NCBI RefSeq assembly: GCF_013488205.1 | Contig: NZ_CP040908.1 | Span: forward strand, 2,854,001 to 2,918,000 | Reading direction: 5' to 3' | Source: Empedobacter falsenii | Lineage (GTDB): Bacteria; Bacteroidota; Bacteroidia; Flavobacteriales; Weeksellaceae | Length of the DNA stretch: 64,000 nucleotides | Shown here: positions 27,968 through 37,570 of the stretch, in pieces | How positions within the stretch are numbered: the stretch's first letter is position 1 | Layout of the letters: each line of letters opens with the position of its first letter | Position numbers and translations under genes: made by a program | Notes under the pieces: model-generated | The model's database searches: none | What the model saw: the letters and a program-made list of their open reading frames with translations, nothing else | Told to the model about the DNA's origin: nothing

Positions 27968-29329
27968 TTAGATTGTCATTGAGAAAATGCGTGTTTCTGG
28001 CTCGTTATCTATCATTCTCTTATCGAATGTCATACATACATTTCTCACGTATGGACGTCCTTCTTCTTTTACGATCAAACCATTTTCTACAAATTCAATC
28101 AAATTATCGTCAACCATATCTTGCAACATAGTTTTGATACGATCTACATCATCAAATTTCATATTATCATCAGCCCAAGAAGTTTCTAAATTACACATTA
28201 AATTTAGAATATGACGACGCATAATCAAATCTTCTTCTGATAAAATATGACCTTTGAAAACGGATAATTCTCCGTTATTTATTGATTTTTCGTACTCTTC
28301 TACCGTCTTCTCGTTTTGTGCAAAACTATACCAAGAATCGCTGATAGAAGAAACACCCAAACCAACCATTAATTGTGTTTTCGAAGAAGAATATCCCATA
28401 AAATTACGATGTAATGTATGGTTTTTCATCGATTGATACATCGAATCTTGTTCTAAAGCAAAATGATCCATTCCAACTTCGAAATAGTTCATTTCTTCGA
28501 ACATTTTCTTTCCTTCTTCATATAATGCGCGTTTCAATTCTGGTGAAGGCAAATCATCATCATGAAAACCACGTTGTCCAACACCTTTTATCCACGGAAC
28601 ATGCGCATAACTGTAAAACGAAATACGATCTGGATTTAATTCTTTTGTCAAATTAATCGTTTCCATCATTCCTTCCATTGTTTGATGTGGAAGACCAAAA
28701 ATCAAATCGTGAGAAATCGATGTAAAACCAATTTCACGCGCTTCTTCGGTTGCTCTTTTCACATTCTCGAAAGGTTGAACACGATTAATCGCTTCCTGAA
28801 CTTTTAGATCATAATCTTGTACACCATACGAAATACGTCTAAAACCTAAATCGTATAAAGCCTGTAAATGTTCTCTTGTTGTGTTATTTGGATGACCTTC
28901 TAAACTAAATTCGTGTCCTTCGGCAACATCCGCATATTCAAAAATACCATCAATTAATTTCTTCAAATTTTCTGGAGAGAAAAACGTTGGTGTTCCTCCT
29001 CCTAAATGAATTTCTTTAATTTTTGGTCGAGATGAAAATAAATCCACATATAATTTCCATTCTTTCAAAACTGTATCAATATACGGAACTTCTACCGAAT
29101 GCTGTTTCGTAATTCGTTTGTTACATGCACAAAACGTACATAACGACTCGCAATAAGGTAAATGAATGTAAATTGATATCCCTTCTTCAGCATTACTTTC
29201 ATCGAAAGATCGTTGAAAAGTTTCAATCCAACCTTGTTTAGTAAAATCATCATTGTCCCAAAACGGAACAGTTGGATAACTTGTGTAACGAGGTCCTGGA
29301 ATATTATATTTCTGAATTAAATTATTCAT
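27968..29329 (-). CDS. hemN: Oxygen-independent coproporphyrinogen III dehydrogenase
   Basis: 453 residues, radical SAM enzyme that makes protoporphyrinogen IX without oxygen in haem synthesis. The cluster motif is HLPYCESLCTFCAC near residues 55-68 (CxxxCxxC plus the extra Cys typical of HemN). GGGTPTFF is the SAM-binding motif and the C-terminal HemN domain is complete. Full-length HemN (about 450 residues) distinguishes it from HemW. Confidence 0.95.
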   Translation of the reverse strand: MNNLIQKYNIPGPRYTSYPTVPFWDNDDFTKQGWIETFQRSFDESNAEEGISIYIHLPYCESLCTFCACNKRITKQHSVEVPYIDTVLKEWKLYVDLFSSRPKIKEIHLGGGTPTFFSPENLKKLIDGIFEYADVAEGHEFSLEGHPNNTTREHLQALYDLGFRRISYGVQDYDLKVQEAINRVQPFENVKRATEEAREIGFTSISHDLIFGLPHQTMEGMMETINLTKELNPDRISFYSYAHVPWIKGVGQRGFHDDDLPSPELKRALYEEGKKMFEEMNYFEVGMDHFALEQDSMYQSMKNHTLHRNFMGYSSSKTQLMVGLGVSSISDSWYSFAQNEKTVEEYEKSINNGELSVFKGHILSEEDLIMRRHILNLMCNLETSWADDNMKFDDVDRIKTMLQDMVDDNLIEFVENGLIVKEEGRPYVRNVCMTFDKRMIDNEPETRIFSMTI

Positions 29330-29401
29330 TATCTAAAAAATTAAAAATACTTAATCAACTTGACTAAGTATTATTTAATAAATTTTCTTTAAAAATTATT
29401 T

Positions 29402-30211
29402 TTATAGAATTGCCTGACGAACTCTAACCAATTTAGTTAATAAGTCTTCTAACAAATCTAATTGTAACATGTTTGCTCCGTCACTTTTTGCGTTTTTAGG
29501 ATCTGGATGCGTCTCGATAAAAATACCGTCAGCACCAACAGCAATTCCAGCTTTTGCAATTGTTTCGATTAATTCTGGTTTTCCTCCTGTTACACCCGAA
29601 GCTTGATTTGGTTGTTGCAAAGAATGCGTAATATCTAAAATAACTGGCGCATAATTCTGCATCACAGGAATCCCACGATAATCTACCACTAAATCTCCGT
29701 AACCTAACATAGTTCCACGTTCGATAATTGCAACATTACTATTACCAGAATCTGTTACTTTTTCTACAGGAAATTTCATTGCTTCTGGCGAAAGAAATTG
29801 ACCTTTCTTCAATGTAACATGTTTCCCTGTTTGTGCAGCTGCAACCACTAAATCGGTTTGACGAACCAAGAAAGCAGGAATTTGTAACACATCTACATAA
29901 GCCGCCGCCATTTCTGCATGAAAAGGTTCATGGATATCTGTAGTTGTTGGAACATCAAAAGTTTCTCCAACTTTTTGAATAATTTTCAATGCTTTTTCAT
30001 CTCCAATTCCTGTAAAACTATCAATACGAGAACGATTTGCTTTTTTGAAAGATCCTTTAAAAACATAAGGAATCTCTAACTTATCAGTAATGGTTACTAC
30101 TTTTTCAGCAATTCTCAAAGCCATATCTTCACTTTCGATGGCACATGGACCAGCAAGTAAAAAGAAGTTTGGCGAATCTTTGTGTTTTATCTTTGATAAA
30201 GTTTCTATCAT
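29402..30211 (-). CDS. kdsA: 3-deoxy-8-phosphooctulonate (KDO-8-P) synthase
   Basis: 269 residues. Condenses arabinose-5-phosphate with PEP for LPS inner core. LLAGPCAIESEDMALRIAE and FKGSFKKANRSRIDSF are the PEP/A5P-binding signatures; FDVPTTTDIHEP and GMFIETHPDP-like IFIETHPDPKNAKSDG close the barrel. The TTTDIHE and no Cys in the metal position near residue 20 (Pro-Cys present is the GPC of the PEP loop) leave the metal class open. The -7 box is only 4 nt upstream of the ATG. Confidence 0.95.
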   Translation of the reverse strand: MIETLSKIKHKDSPNFFLLAGPCAIESEDMALRIAEKVVTITDKLEIPYVFKGSFKKANRSRIDSFTGIGDEKALKIIQKVGETFDVPTTTDIHEPFHAEMAAAYVDVLQIPAFLVRQTDLVVAAAQTGKHVTLKKGQFLSPEAMKFPVEKVTDSGNSNVAIIERGTMLGYGDLVVDYRGIPVMQNYAPVILDITHSLQQPNQASGVTGGKPELIETIAKAGIAVGADGIFIETHPDPKNAKSDGANMLQLDLLEDLLTKLVRVRQAIL

Positions 30212-30215
30212 TGTG

Positions 30216-30223
30216 CAAATTTA
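30216..30223 (-). promoter_or_regulatory. -7 box of kdsA
   Basis: TAAATTTG on the minus strand, separated from the kdsA ATG by only CACA. No convincing TTTG at -33. Confidence 0.45.
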
Positions 30224-30287
30224 CACAAAGTTATCGACTTATTTTTCATAATTTTGCCTATACTTTATCATTCTTATTTATCGTTTT

Positions 30288-30521
30288 ATGGATTTTTTAT
30301 CTAACATTGGTATAGCTGATATTTTTGGCTATCTCGCTTCAGTCTTTATTGTACTAGCATTCTTTTTTTCGAAGATTACAATTATCCGCATTATCAATGC
30401 AATTGGTTGTGTATGTTTTGTAATTTATGCTGCTATGATTGAGGCTTGGCCAGTCCTTATTCCAAATGCGATTTTATTTTTAGTTCAGGCGTATTATATC
30501 GTCTTCAAACCTGGAAAATAA
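30288..30521 (+). CDS. Small YgjV-like inner membrane protein
   Basis: 77 residues with three hydrophobic segments. IADIFGYLASVFIVLAFFFSK followed by IIRIINAIGCVCFVIYA resembles the first half of YgjV-family membrane proteins, here as a single short unit. Function of the family is not established. A TAATTTTG box at 30249-30256 is a likely -7. The glycosyltransferase follows after 18 nt. Confidence 0.7.
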   Translation: MDFLSNIGIADIFGYLASVFIVLAFFFSKITIIRIINAIGCVCFVIYAAMIEAWPVLIPNAILFLVQAYYIVFKPGK

Positions 30522-30539
30522 TCTTAAAAAACCATAAAA

Positions 30540-31658
30540 TTGAAAATCCTATCTGCTGTACTAAATAATATTGAAACGGATCAAAGATTAGATAAAGTTT
30601 GCCATTCTTTGTTAAAATTTGGGTACGATGTAGAATTGATTGGCGCGACTATAAACGGAAGACCAGAATTGAATAAACCGTACAAGACATTTTTGATGGA
30701 ACAAAAAAATCAATCAACAATGAAAAAGTATACAGAATTCAATTACAAATTGTTTTTCACTTTGCTTAAAAAAGCGGATAAACAAACTATTTTATTAGCG
30801 AATGATTTGGATAGTTTACTTCCTTTTTATTTGGTTAGTAAAATCAAAAAAATTCCTTTAGTTTTTGATAGTCACGAAATTTATTCAGAATTACCATCAT
30901 TACACAATCGTCCTAAAACAAAAAAAGTTTGGAAAACTTTAGAACGTTTTCTTGTTCCAAAAATCAAATATTTTTATACAGTAAGTGATGGATATGCCAA
31001 TTGGTTTCGCAAGGAATATGGTGCTAATCCGGCTGTGATTAGAAATGTTCCCAACCGAACAAAACTTAACGATAAACAAGATTTAATTTTCTTTCGCTTA
31101 CCCGAAAATCCAACAAACGATAAAATATTATTGTATCAAGGCGCAATTAACATGAGTCGAGGAATTGACAAAATGATTGAAGCGTTTAAACACATTAATA
31201 ATTGTCAATTTTGGATTGCTGGCGAAGGGCCTAAAAAAACTGAATACGAACAATTGGTAAGAGATCTAAATTTAACTAATCGCATTCATTTTCTAGGAAA
31301 TATTCCCCCAAAAACTTTAAAAACTATAACACCTTTAGCTGATGTAGGAATGAGTATGGAAGAAGATTTAGGATTAAGCTATCGCTACGCTCTACCGAAT
31401 AAATTATTTGACTTTATTCAAGCTAGAGTACCAATTTTAGCAACAAATTTACCTGAAATCAAAAAAATGGTCGAAGAATATAAAGTTGGAAAAGTGATTG
31501 ACAATCACGAACCAAAACATTTGGCTGAAAAACTACAAGAAATCTTAAACGAAGGAAAAAGAAGTTACCAAGAAAACCTTGCTAATGCTGCAAACGAACT
31601 TTGTTGGGAAAATGAAGAATTAAAATTGAAGGAGATTTTTGAAAAAATAAAAAAGTAG
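30540..31658 (+). CDS. Family 4 glycosyltransferase (TTG start)
   Basis: 372 residues, GT-B fold. The N-terminus MKILSAVLNNIETDQRLDK is the usual GT4 opening, so the TTG at 30540 is accepted as start; the next in-frame ATG would remove the first 53 residues of the domain. The C-terminal donor domain has YQGAINMSRGIDKMIEAF and WIAGEGPKKTEYEQLV, with an E-x7-E-like EEDLGLSYRYALPNK region. Likely acts on LPS or surface glycan. Convergent with the next minus-strand cluster. Confidence 0.88.
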   Translation: MKILSAVLNNIETDQRLDKVCHSLLKFGYDVELIGATINGRPELNKPYKTFLMEQKNQSTMKKYTEFNYKLFFTLLKKADKQTILLANDLDSLLPFYLVSKIKKIPLVFDSHEIYSELPSLHNRPKTKKVWKTLERFLVPKIKYFYTVSDGYANWFRKEYGANPAVIRNVPNRTKLNDKQDLIFFRLPENPTNDKILLYQGAINMSRGIDKMIEAFKHINNCQFWIAGEGPKKTEYEQLVRDLNLTNRIHFLGNIPPKTLKTITPLADVGMSMEEDLGLSYRYALPNKLFDFIQARVPILATNLPEIKKMVEEYKVGKVIDNHEPKHLAEKLQEILNEGKRSYQENLANAANELCWENEELKLKEIFEKIKK

Positions 31659-31679
31659 ATTAAATTTTAATCTACTTTT
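31651..31679. terminator. Bidirectional terminator
   Basis: 12-bp stem (31651-31662 with 31668-31679), 5-nt loop; it overlaps the end of the GT4 gene and the end of the convergent oxygenase gene. Confidence 0.8.
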
Positions 31680-32499
31680 CTTCTTTTTTATAAATATGTG
31701 GATTTTCCACTACTCCTTTTTTAAATACTTTTCTAACGCCCATTCTTAGAGCATTATCAACTTGTAAAACTTGATCCAAAACCTTTTGCTCTGGACGACC
31801 TCTAAACGAAGTCACATGAAAGGAATCTGTCTCTCTTAAAGGTTCTTTAGAAAAATAATAATTTGAAACACATTTTCTAAAACCTTTAAACTTTATTGGA
31901 GAAACCGAATGCAAAGAATCATTATGCGTTGCCATTACTGCTAATCGATTGAATTTACTAAAAATTGTAATCTGATCATTTTTCAATCCATTTGGCCAAA
32001 TTTCCAAATTTCCACCATATTCTTCTTTCCAATCTGGCGTTACATAATACAACAAATTCAACACACGCCACAATTCTCTTTTCGCATCATGAGAATTATC
32101 CAAATGAGGCTGCAAAAACTGACGATTTCCCATCATAGATAAACCACCAGCATACAAAGACGAATCTGGAATAGGTTGTTTTATTTCACAAATTTCAGCA
32201 ATCAAATTTACGATTCTTTCATCTTGAAAAGCATAAATAATTTCTTCTAAAATAGGATGATATTGATCCATTTGAACTGCAATATATTTATCTTCTTTCA
32301 AACTTTTTTTCAACACCATTTCTTTTTCTTGCGGAAAAACTTGATTTATCTCCAAAGCTAATTCTTCTGGCAATAAATCATCAACCCAAAAATAACCGAT
32401 CTTATCTTTGCTACTATTATATTGTTGACTTATTTCTTCCTTTTGATCAATTAATCGTTGTAAAATTATATCTGCAAATTGATTTCTATTCATAATCAT
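31672..32499 (-). CDS. 2-oxoglutarate/Fe(II)-dependent oxygenase (prolyl hydroxylase type)
   Basis: 275 residues. The iron triad is recognisable: QPHLDNSHD gives the HxD pair near residue 131 and LHSVSPIKFKGFRK gives the distal His with the 2-oxoglutarate-binding Arg (near residue 210). This is the pattern of P4H/SM-20-like 2OG-Fe(II) oxygenases, which hydroxylate protein or small-molecule substrates. Two starts are possible (32499 or 32493); the former is used. It ends an operon with the glycosyltransferase at 32504 (4-nt gap), which suggests the substrate belongs to glycan metabolism, but that is inference. Confidence 0.8.
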   Translation of the reverse strand: MIMNRNQFADIILQRLIDQKEEISQQYNSSKDKIGYFWVDDLLPEELALEINQVFPQEKEMVLKKSLKEDKYIAVQMDQYHPILEEIIYAFQDERIVNLIAEICEIKQPIPDSSLYAGGLSMMGNRQFLQPHLDNSHDAKRELWRVLNLLYYVTPDWKEEYGGNLEIWPNGLKNDQITIFSKFNRLAVMATHNDSLHSVSPIKFKGFRKCVSNYYFSKEPLRETDSFHVTSFRGRPEQKVLDQVLQVDNALRMGVRKVFKKGVVENPHIYKKEEK

Positions 32500-32503
32500 A
32501 AAG

Positions 32504-33619
32504 TTAATTAAAAATTTGTTTCAAAATAATTTCTGCATTCAATTTATCATTCAAATCATATTCAAGCGTATCAATATATTCTTTTGACGCCAAAAAAGAT
32601 TGATTTTTTAAATGATTAATAGCTTTTATCAGCTCTGATTTATTCGAAACTTGAACACAAAGTCCACTAATTTTCTCATCATCTATCACATTTTCATTAA
32701 TTATCGAAAAACGACTATTGAATAATGCATTTATCACTTTTAGTTTTGTTCCAGATTCCTGAAAAGACCACGCTATATTGAGATGTGCTTTTTCGAAAAG
32801 ATTTTTCAAATGATTAAAATCTTTCAATTTAACAAATTGTATATGTGGATGATTTTTAATTTTTGCTTTTACCCAATTCTCTCTAGAACCTGAAGCAATA
32901 ACGAAAGGATAATCAATTACTTTAAACACTTCTATCAAGAAATCGACTACTTTACAATTGTCCGAAGCTCTCAAATCTCCATGATATAAAGCAAATTCTC
33001 CTTTCTCACTTAATGATTCAAAAGTTTCATTTCCGTGAAAAACAGGAACAAATTTTCCTTTATTATATTTTTCTTGAATATAATTTTGTTCAAATTTAGA
33101 GAGTGTAAAAACTTCATCAAACTGATGAATAATATTTTCGTATTGAATATATTTTTTTGCCTCAATATAAAACAATGCTTTTTTCACTAGATTCTTTTCG
33201 CTTTCTGCTAATCCAGAAAAATAATTTTGTTCAATATTATGTAGTCGCAAATATTTAGAATAACCTTCAAGGTTGTATTTATTCAAAATAAATGTTGTTT
33301 TTAGACTTTCAAAAAAAATAGGTGCTTTCAACGATTTAATTCGTTCATACAATAATTTGCTATCCCTAGATTTTACTGAAATAGGATATTTCTGAAAAAT
33401 ATAATAAGGCTTTTGATCTATTGGATAAAAATAAACTTCTTTAGCATATTTTCTTAAAACATCGCTTTCTGTTTCGTTAAATCCAAACAAATGTAAATAA
33501 ATCTCAACCCCAAGTTGATGAAATGCTTTCAATTTATAAAAAACGTCTATAACGCCTCCATAATTGGGAGGAAATGGAACATCCATACTTATAAAATGAA
33601 GTTTTCTACCTTGATACAT
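32504..33619 (-). CDS. GT-B fold glycosyltransferase
   Basis: 371 residues. The N-terminus LHFISMDVPFPPNYGGVIDV is the acceptor-domain opening of GT4-like enzymes (Pro-rich loop and Gly-Gly). The C-terminal half has ALYHGDLRASDNCKVVDFLIEVF and an ESGTKLKVINALF donor-site segment. It is more divergent than the GT4 at 30540. Expected to act on cytoplasmic steps of surface-glycan synthesis. Confidence 0.82.
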   Translation of the reverse strand: MYQGRKLHFISMDVPFPPNYGGVIDVFYKLKAFHQLGVEIYLHLFGFNETESDVLRKYAKEVYFYPIDQKPYYIFQKYPISVKSRDSKLLYERIKSLKAPIFFESLKTTFILNKYNLEGYSKYLRLHNIEQNYFSGLAESEKNLVKKALFYIEAKKYIQYENIIHQFDEVFTLSKFEQNYIQEKYNKGKFVPVFHGNETFESLSEKGEFALYHGDLRASDNCKVVDFLIEVFKVIDYPFVIASGSRENWVKAKIKNHPHIQFVKLKDFNHLKNLFEKAHLNIAWSFQESGTKLKVINALFNSRFSIINENVIDDEKISGLCVQVSNKSELIKAINHLKNQSFLASKEYIDTLEYDLNDKLNAEIILKQIFN

Positions 33620-33633
33620 TAGTTAATTATTTA

Positions 33634-33668
33634 ACAAAAAAAAGAGTCTACAACTAAGTAAACTCTTT
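33634..33668 (-). terminator. Terminator of ftsE
   Basis: 7-bp stem AAAGAGT (33641-33647) / ACTCTTT (33662-33668), 14-nt loop, followed on the minus strand by a T run at 33636-33643. Confidence 0.7.
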
Positions 33669-33695
33669 CTTTAAAATTATATTGTGTAATTTATC

Positions 33696-34388
33696 TTATT
33701 CTGATATCGCTTCTGCAACTTCAAATAATCTTCCGTCTTCACAACGTACCTTACGCGCAGGATAACGACGAATAATTTCGTAATCGTGTGTAGCCATCAA
33801 AACTGCACAATTATTTTCTTTCGATACTGACAGCAACAAATCCATAATATCATTTGATGTTTCTGGATCTAAATTTCCTGTTGGCTCATCGGCTAAAATT
33901 AATTCAGGATGATTTAACAATGCACGAGCTATAGAAACACGTTGTTGCTCACCTCCAGAAAGACGGAACGGCATCATTTTCTTTTTAGACAACATCCCTA
34001 CCGAATCTAAAACCTCATCAATACGTTTATCGATTGTCGCTTTATCCTTCCAACCTGTTGCTTTCAACACGAACGTTAAATTTTGCTCTACCGTACGATC
34101 TGTTAACAATTGGAAATCCTGGAAAACGATTCCTAAATGTCTTCTAAGATCAGGAATTTTACTTGTTTTCAGTGATTTCAAATCCATTCCAACCACAGAA
34201 CCTTGTCCTGATTGAAGCGGCAAATCACCATAAAGCACTTTCAATAAACTACTTTTTCCACTTCCTGTTTTTCCGATTAGGTAAACAAATTCTCCTTCGT
34301 TAAGTGTGAAATTAACGTCAGATAATACTAAATGATTTCTTTGATATATAGATGATTGACTTAACTCAATTACATTTTTAGCTTCCAT
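33696..34388 (-). CDS. ftsE: FtsE-like ABC transporter ATP-binding protein
   Basis: 230 residues from MEAKNVIEL. Walker A GKTGSGKSSLLKVLYG, signature RLSGGEQQRVSIARALL, Walker B LILADEPTGNLDPET. It resembles FtsE, which pairs with FtsX to drive peptidoglycan hydrolases at the septum. FtsX is not adjacent. A 57-nt longer frame reaches 34445 but crosses the rpmH terminator, so the internal ATG at 34388 is chosen. Confidence 0.85.
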   Translation of the reverse strand: MEAKNVIELSQSSIYQRNHLVLSDVNFTLNEGEFVYLIGKTGSGKSSLLKVLYGDLPLQSGQGSVVGMDLKSLKTSKIPDLRRHLGIVFQDFQLLTDRTVEQNLTFVLKATGWKDKATIDKRIDEVLDSVGMLSKKKMMPFRLSGGEQQRVSIARALLNHPELILADEPTGNLDPETSNDIMDLLLSVSKENNCAVLMATHDYEIIRRYPARKVRCEDGRLFEVAEAISE

Positions 34389-34415
34389 ACTTTCTACAGT
34401 CTTTAAAACAAATGT

Positions 34416-34449
34416 AAAAAAAAAGCTTGAAAGAACGACCTTCAAGCTT
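34416..34449 (-). terminator. Terminator of rpmH
   Basis: 9-bp stem AAGCTTGAA (34423-34431) / TTCAAGCTT (34441-34449), 9-nt loop; a 9-nt A run (34416-34424) gives the T run on the minus strand. Confidence 0.9.
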
Positions 34450-34470
34450 ATTTTTTATGAATTGTAGCGA

Positions 34471-34629
34471 TTATCTTTTAGCTCTTACTTCACTAACAGT
34501 TAATGCTTTTCTTCCTTTCTTTCTACGAGCAGCTAATACTTTGCGCCCGTTTTTAGAAGCCATACGCTCACGGAATCCGTGTTTGTTTCTTTTTTTTCTG
34601 TTACTTGGTTGAAATGTTCTCTTACTCAT
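34471..34629 (-). CDS. rpmH: 50S ribosomal protein L34
   Basis: 52 residues; too short for many ORF callers but unmistakable: starts [19 protein letters not shown] and continues with [17 protein letters not shown] and [10 protein letters not shown]. Highly basic, as L34 is. It has its own terminator and a well-formed promoter. It is not next to rnpA here. Confidence 0.97.
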   Translation of the reverse strand: MSKRTFQPSNRKKRNKHGFRERMASKNGRKVLAARRKKGRKALTVSEVRAKR

Positions 34630-34666
34630 CTTTACTAAGTTTCTAATCCATTACTCGAATGGGTTG

Positions 34667-34696
34667 CAAATATACAGTTATTATTATTAATTCAAA
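34667..34696 (-). promoter_or_regulatory. rpmH promoter
   Basis: On the minus strand: TTTG (34693-34696), 18-nt spacer, TATATTTG (34667-34674), an excellent match to the Bacteroidota consensus, 37 nt before the ATG. Confidence 0.75.
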
Positions 34697-34709
34697 AATC
34701 AAATTGATA

Positions 34710-34771
34710 GAAAATTACAAAAAAGCTGAATTAATAGTAAACCGCGTTCCGTTCTACACTTTGTAATTTTC
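34710..34771 (-). other. Structured intergenic element between rpmH and gyrA
   Basis: Two perfect 12-nt inverted arms, GAAAATTACAAA (34710-34721) and TTTGTAATTTTC (34760-34771), enclose a 38-nt loop that contains the only GC-rich patch of the spacer (CCGCGTTCCGTTC). A second minus-strand -7 box, TATATTTG at 34778-34785 with TTG at the -33 distance, lies directly upstream. So an RNA starting near 34772 would begin just at this hairpin. It could be a long rpmH leader or a small RNA. The rest of 34630-34993 holds the rpmH promoter and a TATATTAG box (34964-34971) for gyrA; nothing else is seen. Confidence 0.4.
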
Positions 34772-34993
34772 GAAGTGCAAATATAAAAACATTTTTTTGT
34801 TAAGCAAGAGAAAATTAAAACAATAACAATTAAAACTTATCAACAATATCATTTGCGAAGATCAAACGAAGCTATTTTTAGAAGGATTAGAAAAGTTTCC
34901 TTAAAACTTTCATAAAACATCAAATATCTTGTTTTTATCAGTCTTTTTTTAGCTTAAAATTCGTATATTAGCCACCTTATATAACAAAACAAT

Positions 34994-37567
34994 ATGACTG
35001 AAGGAGAAAGACTAATCCCAATTAACATTGAGGATGAAATGAAATCCGCTTACATCGATTATTCGATGTCGGTAATCGTATCTCGTGCGCTTCCGGATGT
35101 GCGTGATGGTTTAAAACCTGTACACCGTAGAGTATTATTCGGAATGTATGAATTAGGTGTTTTTTCTAATCGTTCTTACAAAAAGTCGGCACGTATTGTA
35201 GGGGAAGTTTTAGGTAAATTCCACCCACACGGCGACAGTTCTGTTTACGACACAATGGTACGTATGGCGCAACCTTGGTCTTTGCGTTACTTATTGGTTG
35301 ACGGACAAGGTAACTACGGTTCTGTAGATGGTGATCCACCTGCTGCAATGCGTTATACTGAAGCAAGACTTCAAAAAATTTCAGACGAATTATTAGCTGA
35401 TTTAGATAAAGAGACAGTTGACTTTCAACTAAACTTTGACGATACTATCCAAGAACCTACTGTATTACCTACTCGCGTTCCAAACTTATTAGTAAATGGT
35501 GCATCTGGTATTGCAGTTGGTATGGCAACAAATATGGCGCCACATAACTTAACAGAAGTTATTGACGGAACAATTGCTTACATCGACAATCGTGAGATTA
35601 CAATTGACGAATTAACACAATACATCAAAGCACCAGACTTCCCAACAGGAGGTACAATTTATGGTTACGATGGTGTAAAACAAGCTTTCGAAACTGGACG
35701 TGGACGTGTTGTTTTACGTGCAAAAACTAATTTCGAAGAAGTACATGGTCGCGATTGTATTATTGCTACAGAAATTCCTTATCAAGTTAACAAAGCAGAT
35801 ATGATTGCAAAAACTGCTGAGTTAGTAAAAGATGGTAAATTAGATGGTATTTCTGAAATTCGTGACGAATCTGACCGTAAAGGTATGCGTATCGTTTATG
35901 TCCTTAAAATGGATGCGGTTCCTAACGTTGTTTTAAATAAACTATATAAATTTACTCAATTACAATCATCTTTCAGTGTAAATAATATTGCCTTGGTAAA
36001 AGGAAGACCAGAGCAATTGAACTTGAAAGATATGATTTATCATTTCGTAGAACACCGTCACGAAGTGATTGTTCGTCGTACGGAATATGAATTGAGAAAA
36101 GCACAAGAAAGAGCTCATATCTTAGAAGGTTACATGAAAGTAATCGGTACACAAGATGATCTTGATCGTGCAATTAAAATCATTCGCGAATCTGCAACAC
36201 CAGACGAAGCGCGTACAGGATTAATGGAAGCTTTCGAGTTATCAGAAATTCAAGCACGTGCAATTTTAGATCTACGTTTACGTACATTAACTGGTCTTGA
36301 GATTGATAAAATTCGTGAAGAGTACGAAGAAATCATGAAAATGATTAACCACTTGAAAGATATTTTAGCAAACGAAGATTTACGTATGCAAATTATCAAA
36401 GATGAGTTATTAGAAGTTCGTAAAAAATATGGTGACGAACGTCGTACAGATATCGATTATGCAGGTGGAGATTTAAATATCGAAGATTTAATTCCTGATG
36501 AGCAAGTTGTTTTAACAATTTCTCACATGGGTTACATCAAACGTACACCACTTTCTGAATACCGCAAACAATCTCGTGGAGGAGTTGGTAACAGAGCCGC
36601 TACAACACGTGACGAAGATTTCTTAGAATATATGGTTTCGGCATCTAACCACCAATACATGTTATTCTTTACAGAAAAAGGAAAATGTTTTTGGATGCGT
36701 GTATACGAAATTCCAGAAGGTTCTAAAACATCAAAAGGTCGTGCAATTCAGAATTTGATTAACATCGAACCAGATGATAAAGTAAAAGCATATATCCTTA
36801 CACACGATTTAATGAACGAAGAATACGTAAATAATAATTACGTAATCATGGTAACTAAAAATGGTATCATCAAGAAAACATCTTTAGAAGCTTATTCTCG
36901 TCCACGTGTAAATGGTATCAACGCAATTACAGTTCGCGAAGGTGACACATTATTAGAAGCATTATTAACAGATGGGAAATCTCAAATCATGATCGCTTCT
37001 AAATATGGTAAAGCTATCCGTTTCGAAGACGAAAAAGTTCGTCCAATGGGTCGTACTGCTTCTGGAGTTCGTGGTATCAATTTAGGAGATCAACCAGATA
37101 ATGAGGTTATCGGGATGATTGTTGTGACTGATGTAGAAAAAGAAACTGTATTAGTTGTTTCTGAACAAGGTTACGGAAAACGTTCTTCTATCGAAGATTA
37201 TCGCGAAACGAATCGTGGTGGTAAAGGTGTAACAACTCTTAATATTACTGATAAAACTGGAAAATTAATCGCGATTGAAGCTGTTACAGACGAAGATGAT
37301 TTAATGATTATTAATAAATCTGGAGTTGCAATTAGAACTGGTTTAGATGAAATTCGTGTAATGGGTCGTGCAACGCAAGGTGTTCGATTGATTAACTTGA
37401 AAAAGAACGACGAAATTGCAGCAATTGCAAAAGTACAGGTTGAAGAAGAATTGGAGGATGAAGTAGAACTTGATGAAGAAGGAAATCCAATTGTTGTAGA
37501 AAACACAAACGAAAACAACGAAACTCAAGCAGAAGAAACGCCTGCTGAGGATCCAAATAATGAATAA
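34994..37567 (+). CDS. gyrA: DNA gyrase subunit A
   Basis: 857 residues. Cuts and rejoins DNA for negative supercoiling with GyrB. The catalytic Tyr is Y121 in [10 protein letters not shown]. The quinolone region reads [10 protein letters not shown] with Ser82 and Asp86 (E. coli S83/D87), i.e. the susceptible residues. The C-terminal domain has the six-blade DNA-wrapping propeller and a GyrA-box-like [10 protein letters not shown]; the last 40 residues form an acidic tail. A TATATTAG box lies 22 nt upstream. The TPR gene follows after 3 nt. Confidence 0.97.
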   Translation: MTEGERLIPINIEDEMKSAYIDYSMSVIVSRALPDVRDGLKPVHRRVLFGMYELGVFSNRSYKKSARIVGEVLGKFHPHGDSSVYDTMVRMAQPWSLRYLLVDGQGNYGSVDGDPPAAMRYTEARLQKISDELLADLDKETVDFQLNFDDTIQEPTVLPTRVPNLLVNGASGIAVGMATNMAPHNLTEVIDGTIAYIDNREITIDELTQYIKAPDFPTGGTIYGYDGVKQAFETGRGRVVLRAKTNFEEVHGRDCIIATEIPYQVNKADMIAKTAELVKDGKLDGISEIRDESDRKGMRIVYVLKMDAVPNVVLNKLYKFTQLQSSFSVNNIALVKGRPEQLNLKDMIYHFVEHRHEVIVRRTEYELRKAQERAHILEGYMKVIGTQDDLDRAIKIIRESATPDEARTGLMEAFELSEIQARAILDLRLRTLTGLEIDKIREEYEEIMKMINHLKDILANEDLRMQIIKDELLEVRKKYGDERRTDIDYAGGDLNIEDLIPDEQVVLTISHMGYIKRTPLSEYRKQSRGGVGNRAATTRDEDFLEYMVSASNHQYMLFFTEKGKCFWMRVYEIPEGSKTSKGRAIQNLINIEPDDKVKAYILTHDLMNEEYVNNNYVIMVTKNGIIKKTSLEAYSRPRVNGINAITVREGDTLLEALLTDGKSQIMIASKYGKAIRFEDEKVRPMGRTASGVRGINLGDQPDNEVIGMIVVTDVEKETVLVVSEQGYGKRSSIEDYRETNRGGKGVTTLNITDKTGKLIAIEAVTDEDDLMIINKSGVAIRTGLDEIRVMGRATQGVRLINLKKNDEIAAIAKVQVEEELEDEVELDEEGNPIVVENTNENNETQAEETPAEDPNNE

Positions 37568-37570
37568 TCA

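Noticed and set aside
34389-34445. N-terminal extension of FtsE
   Set aside because: It is encoded by the rpmH terminator hairpin; the internal ATG gives the normal FtsE N-terminus.
34994-37567. Quinolone-resistance changes in gyrA
   Set aside because: Ser82 and Asp86 (E. coli 83 and 87) are the susceptible residues.
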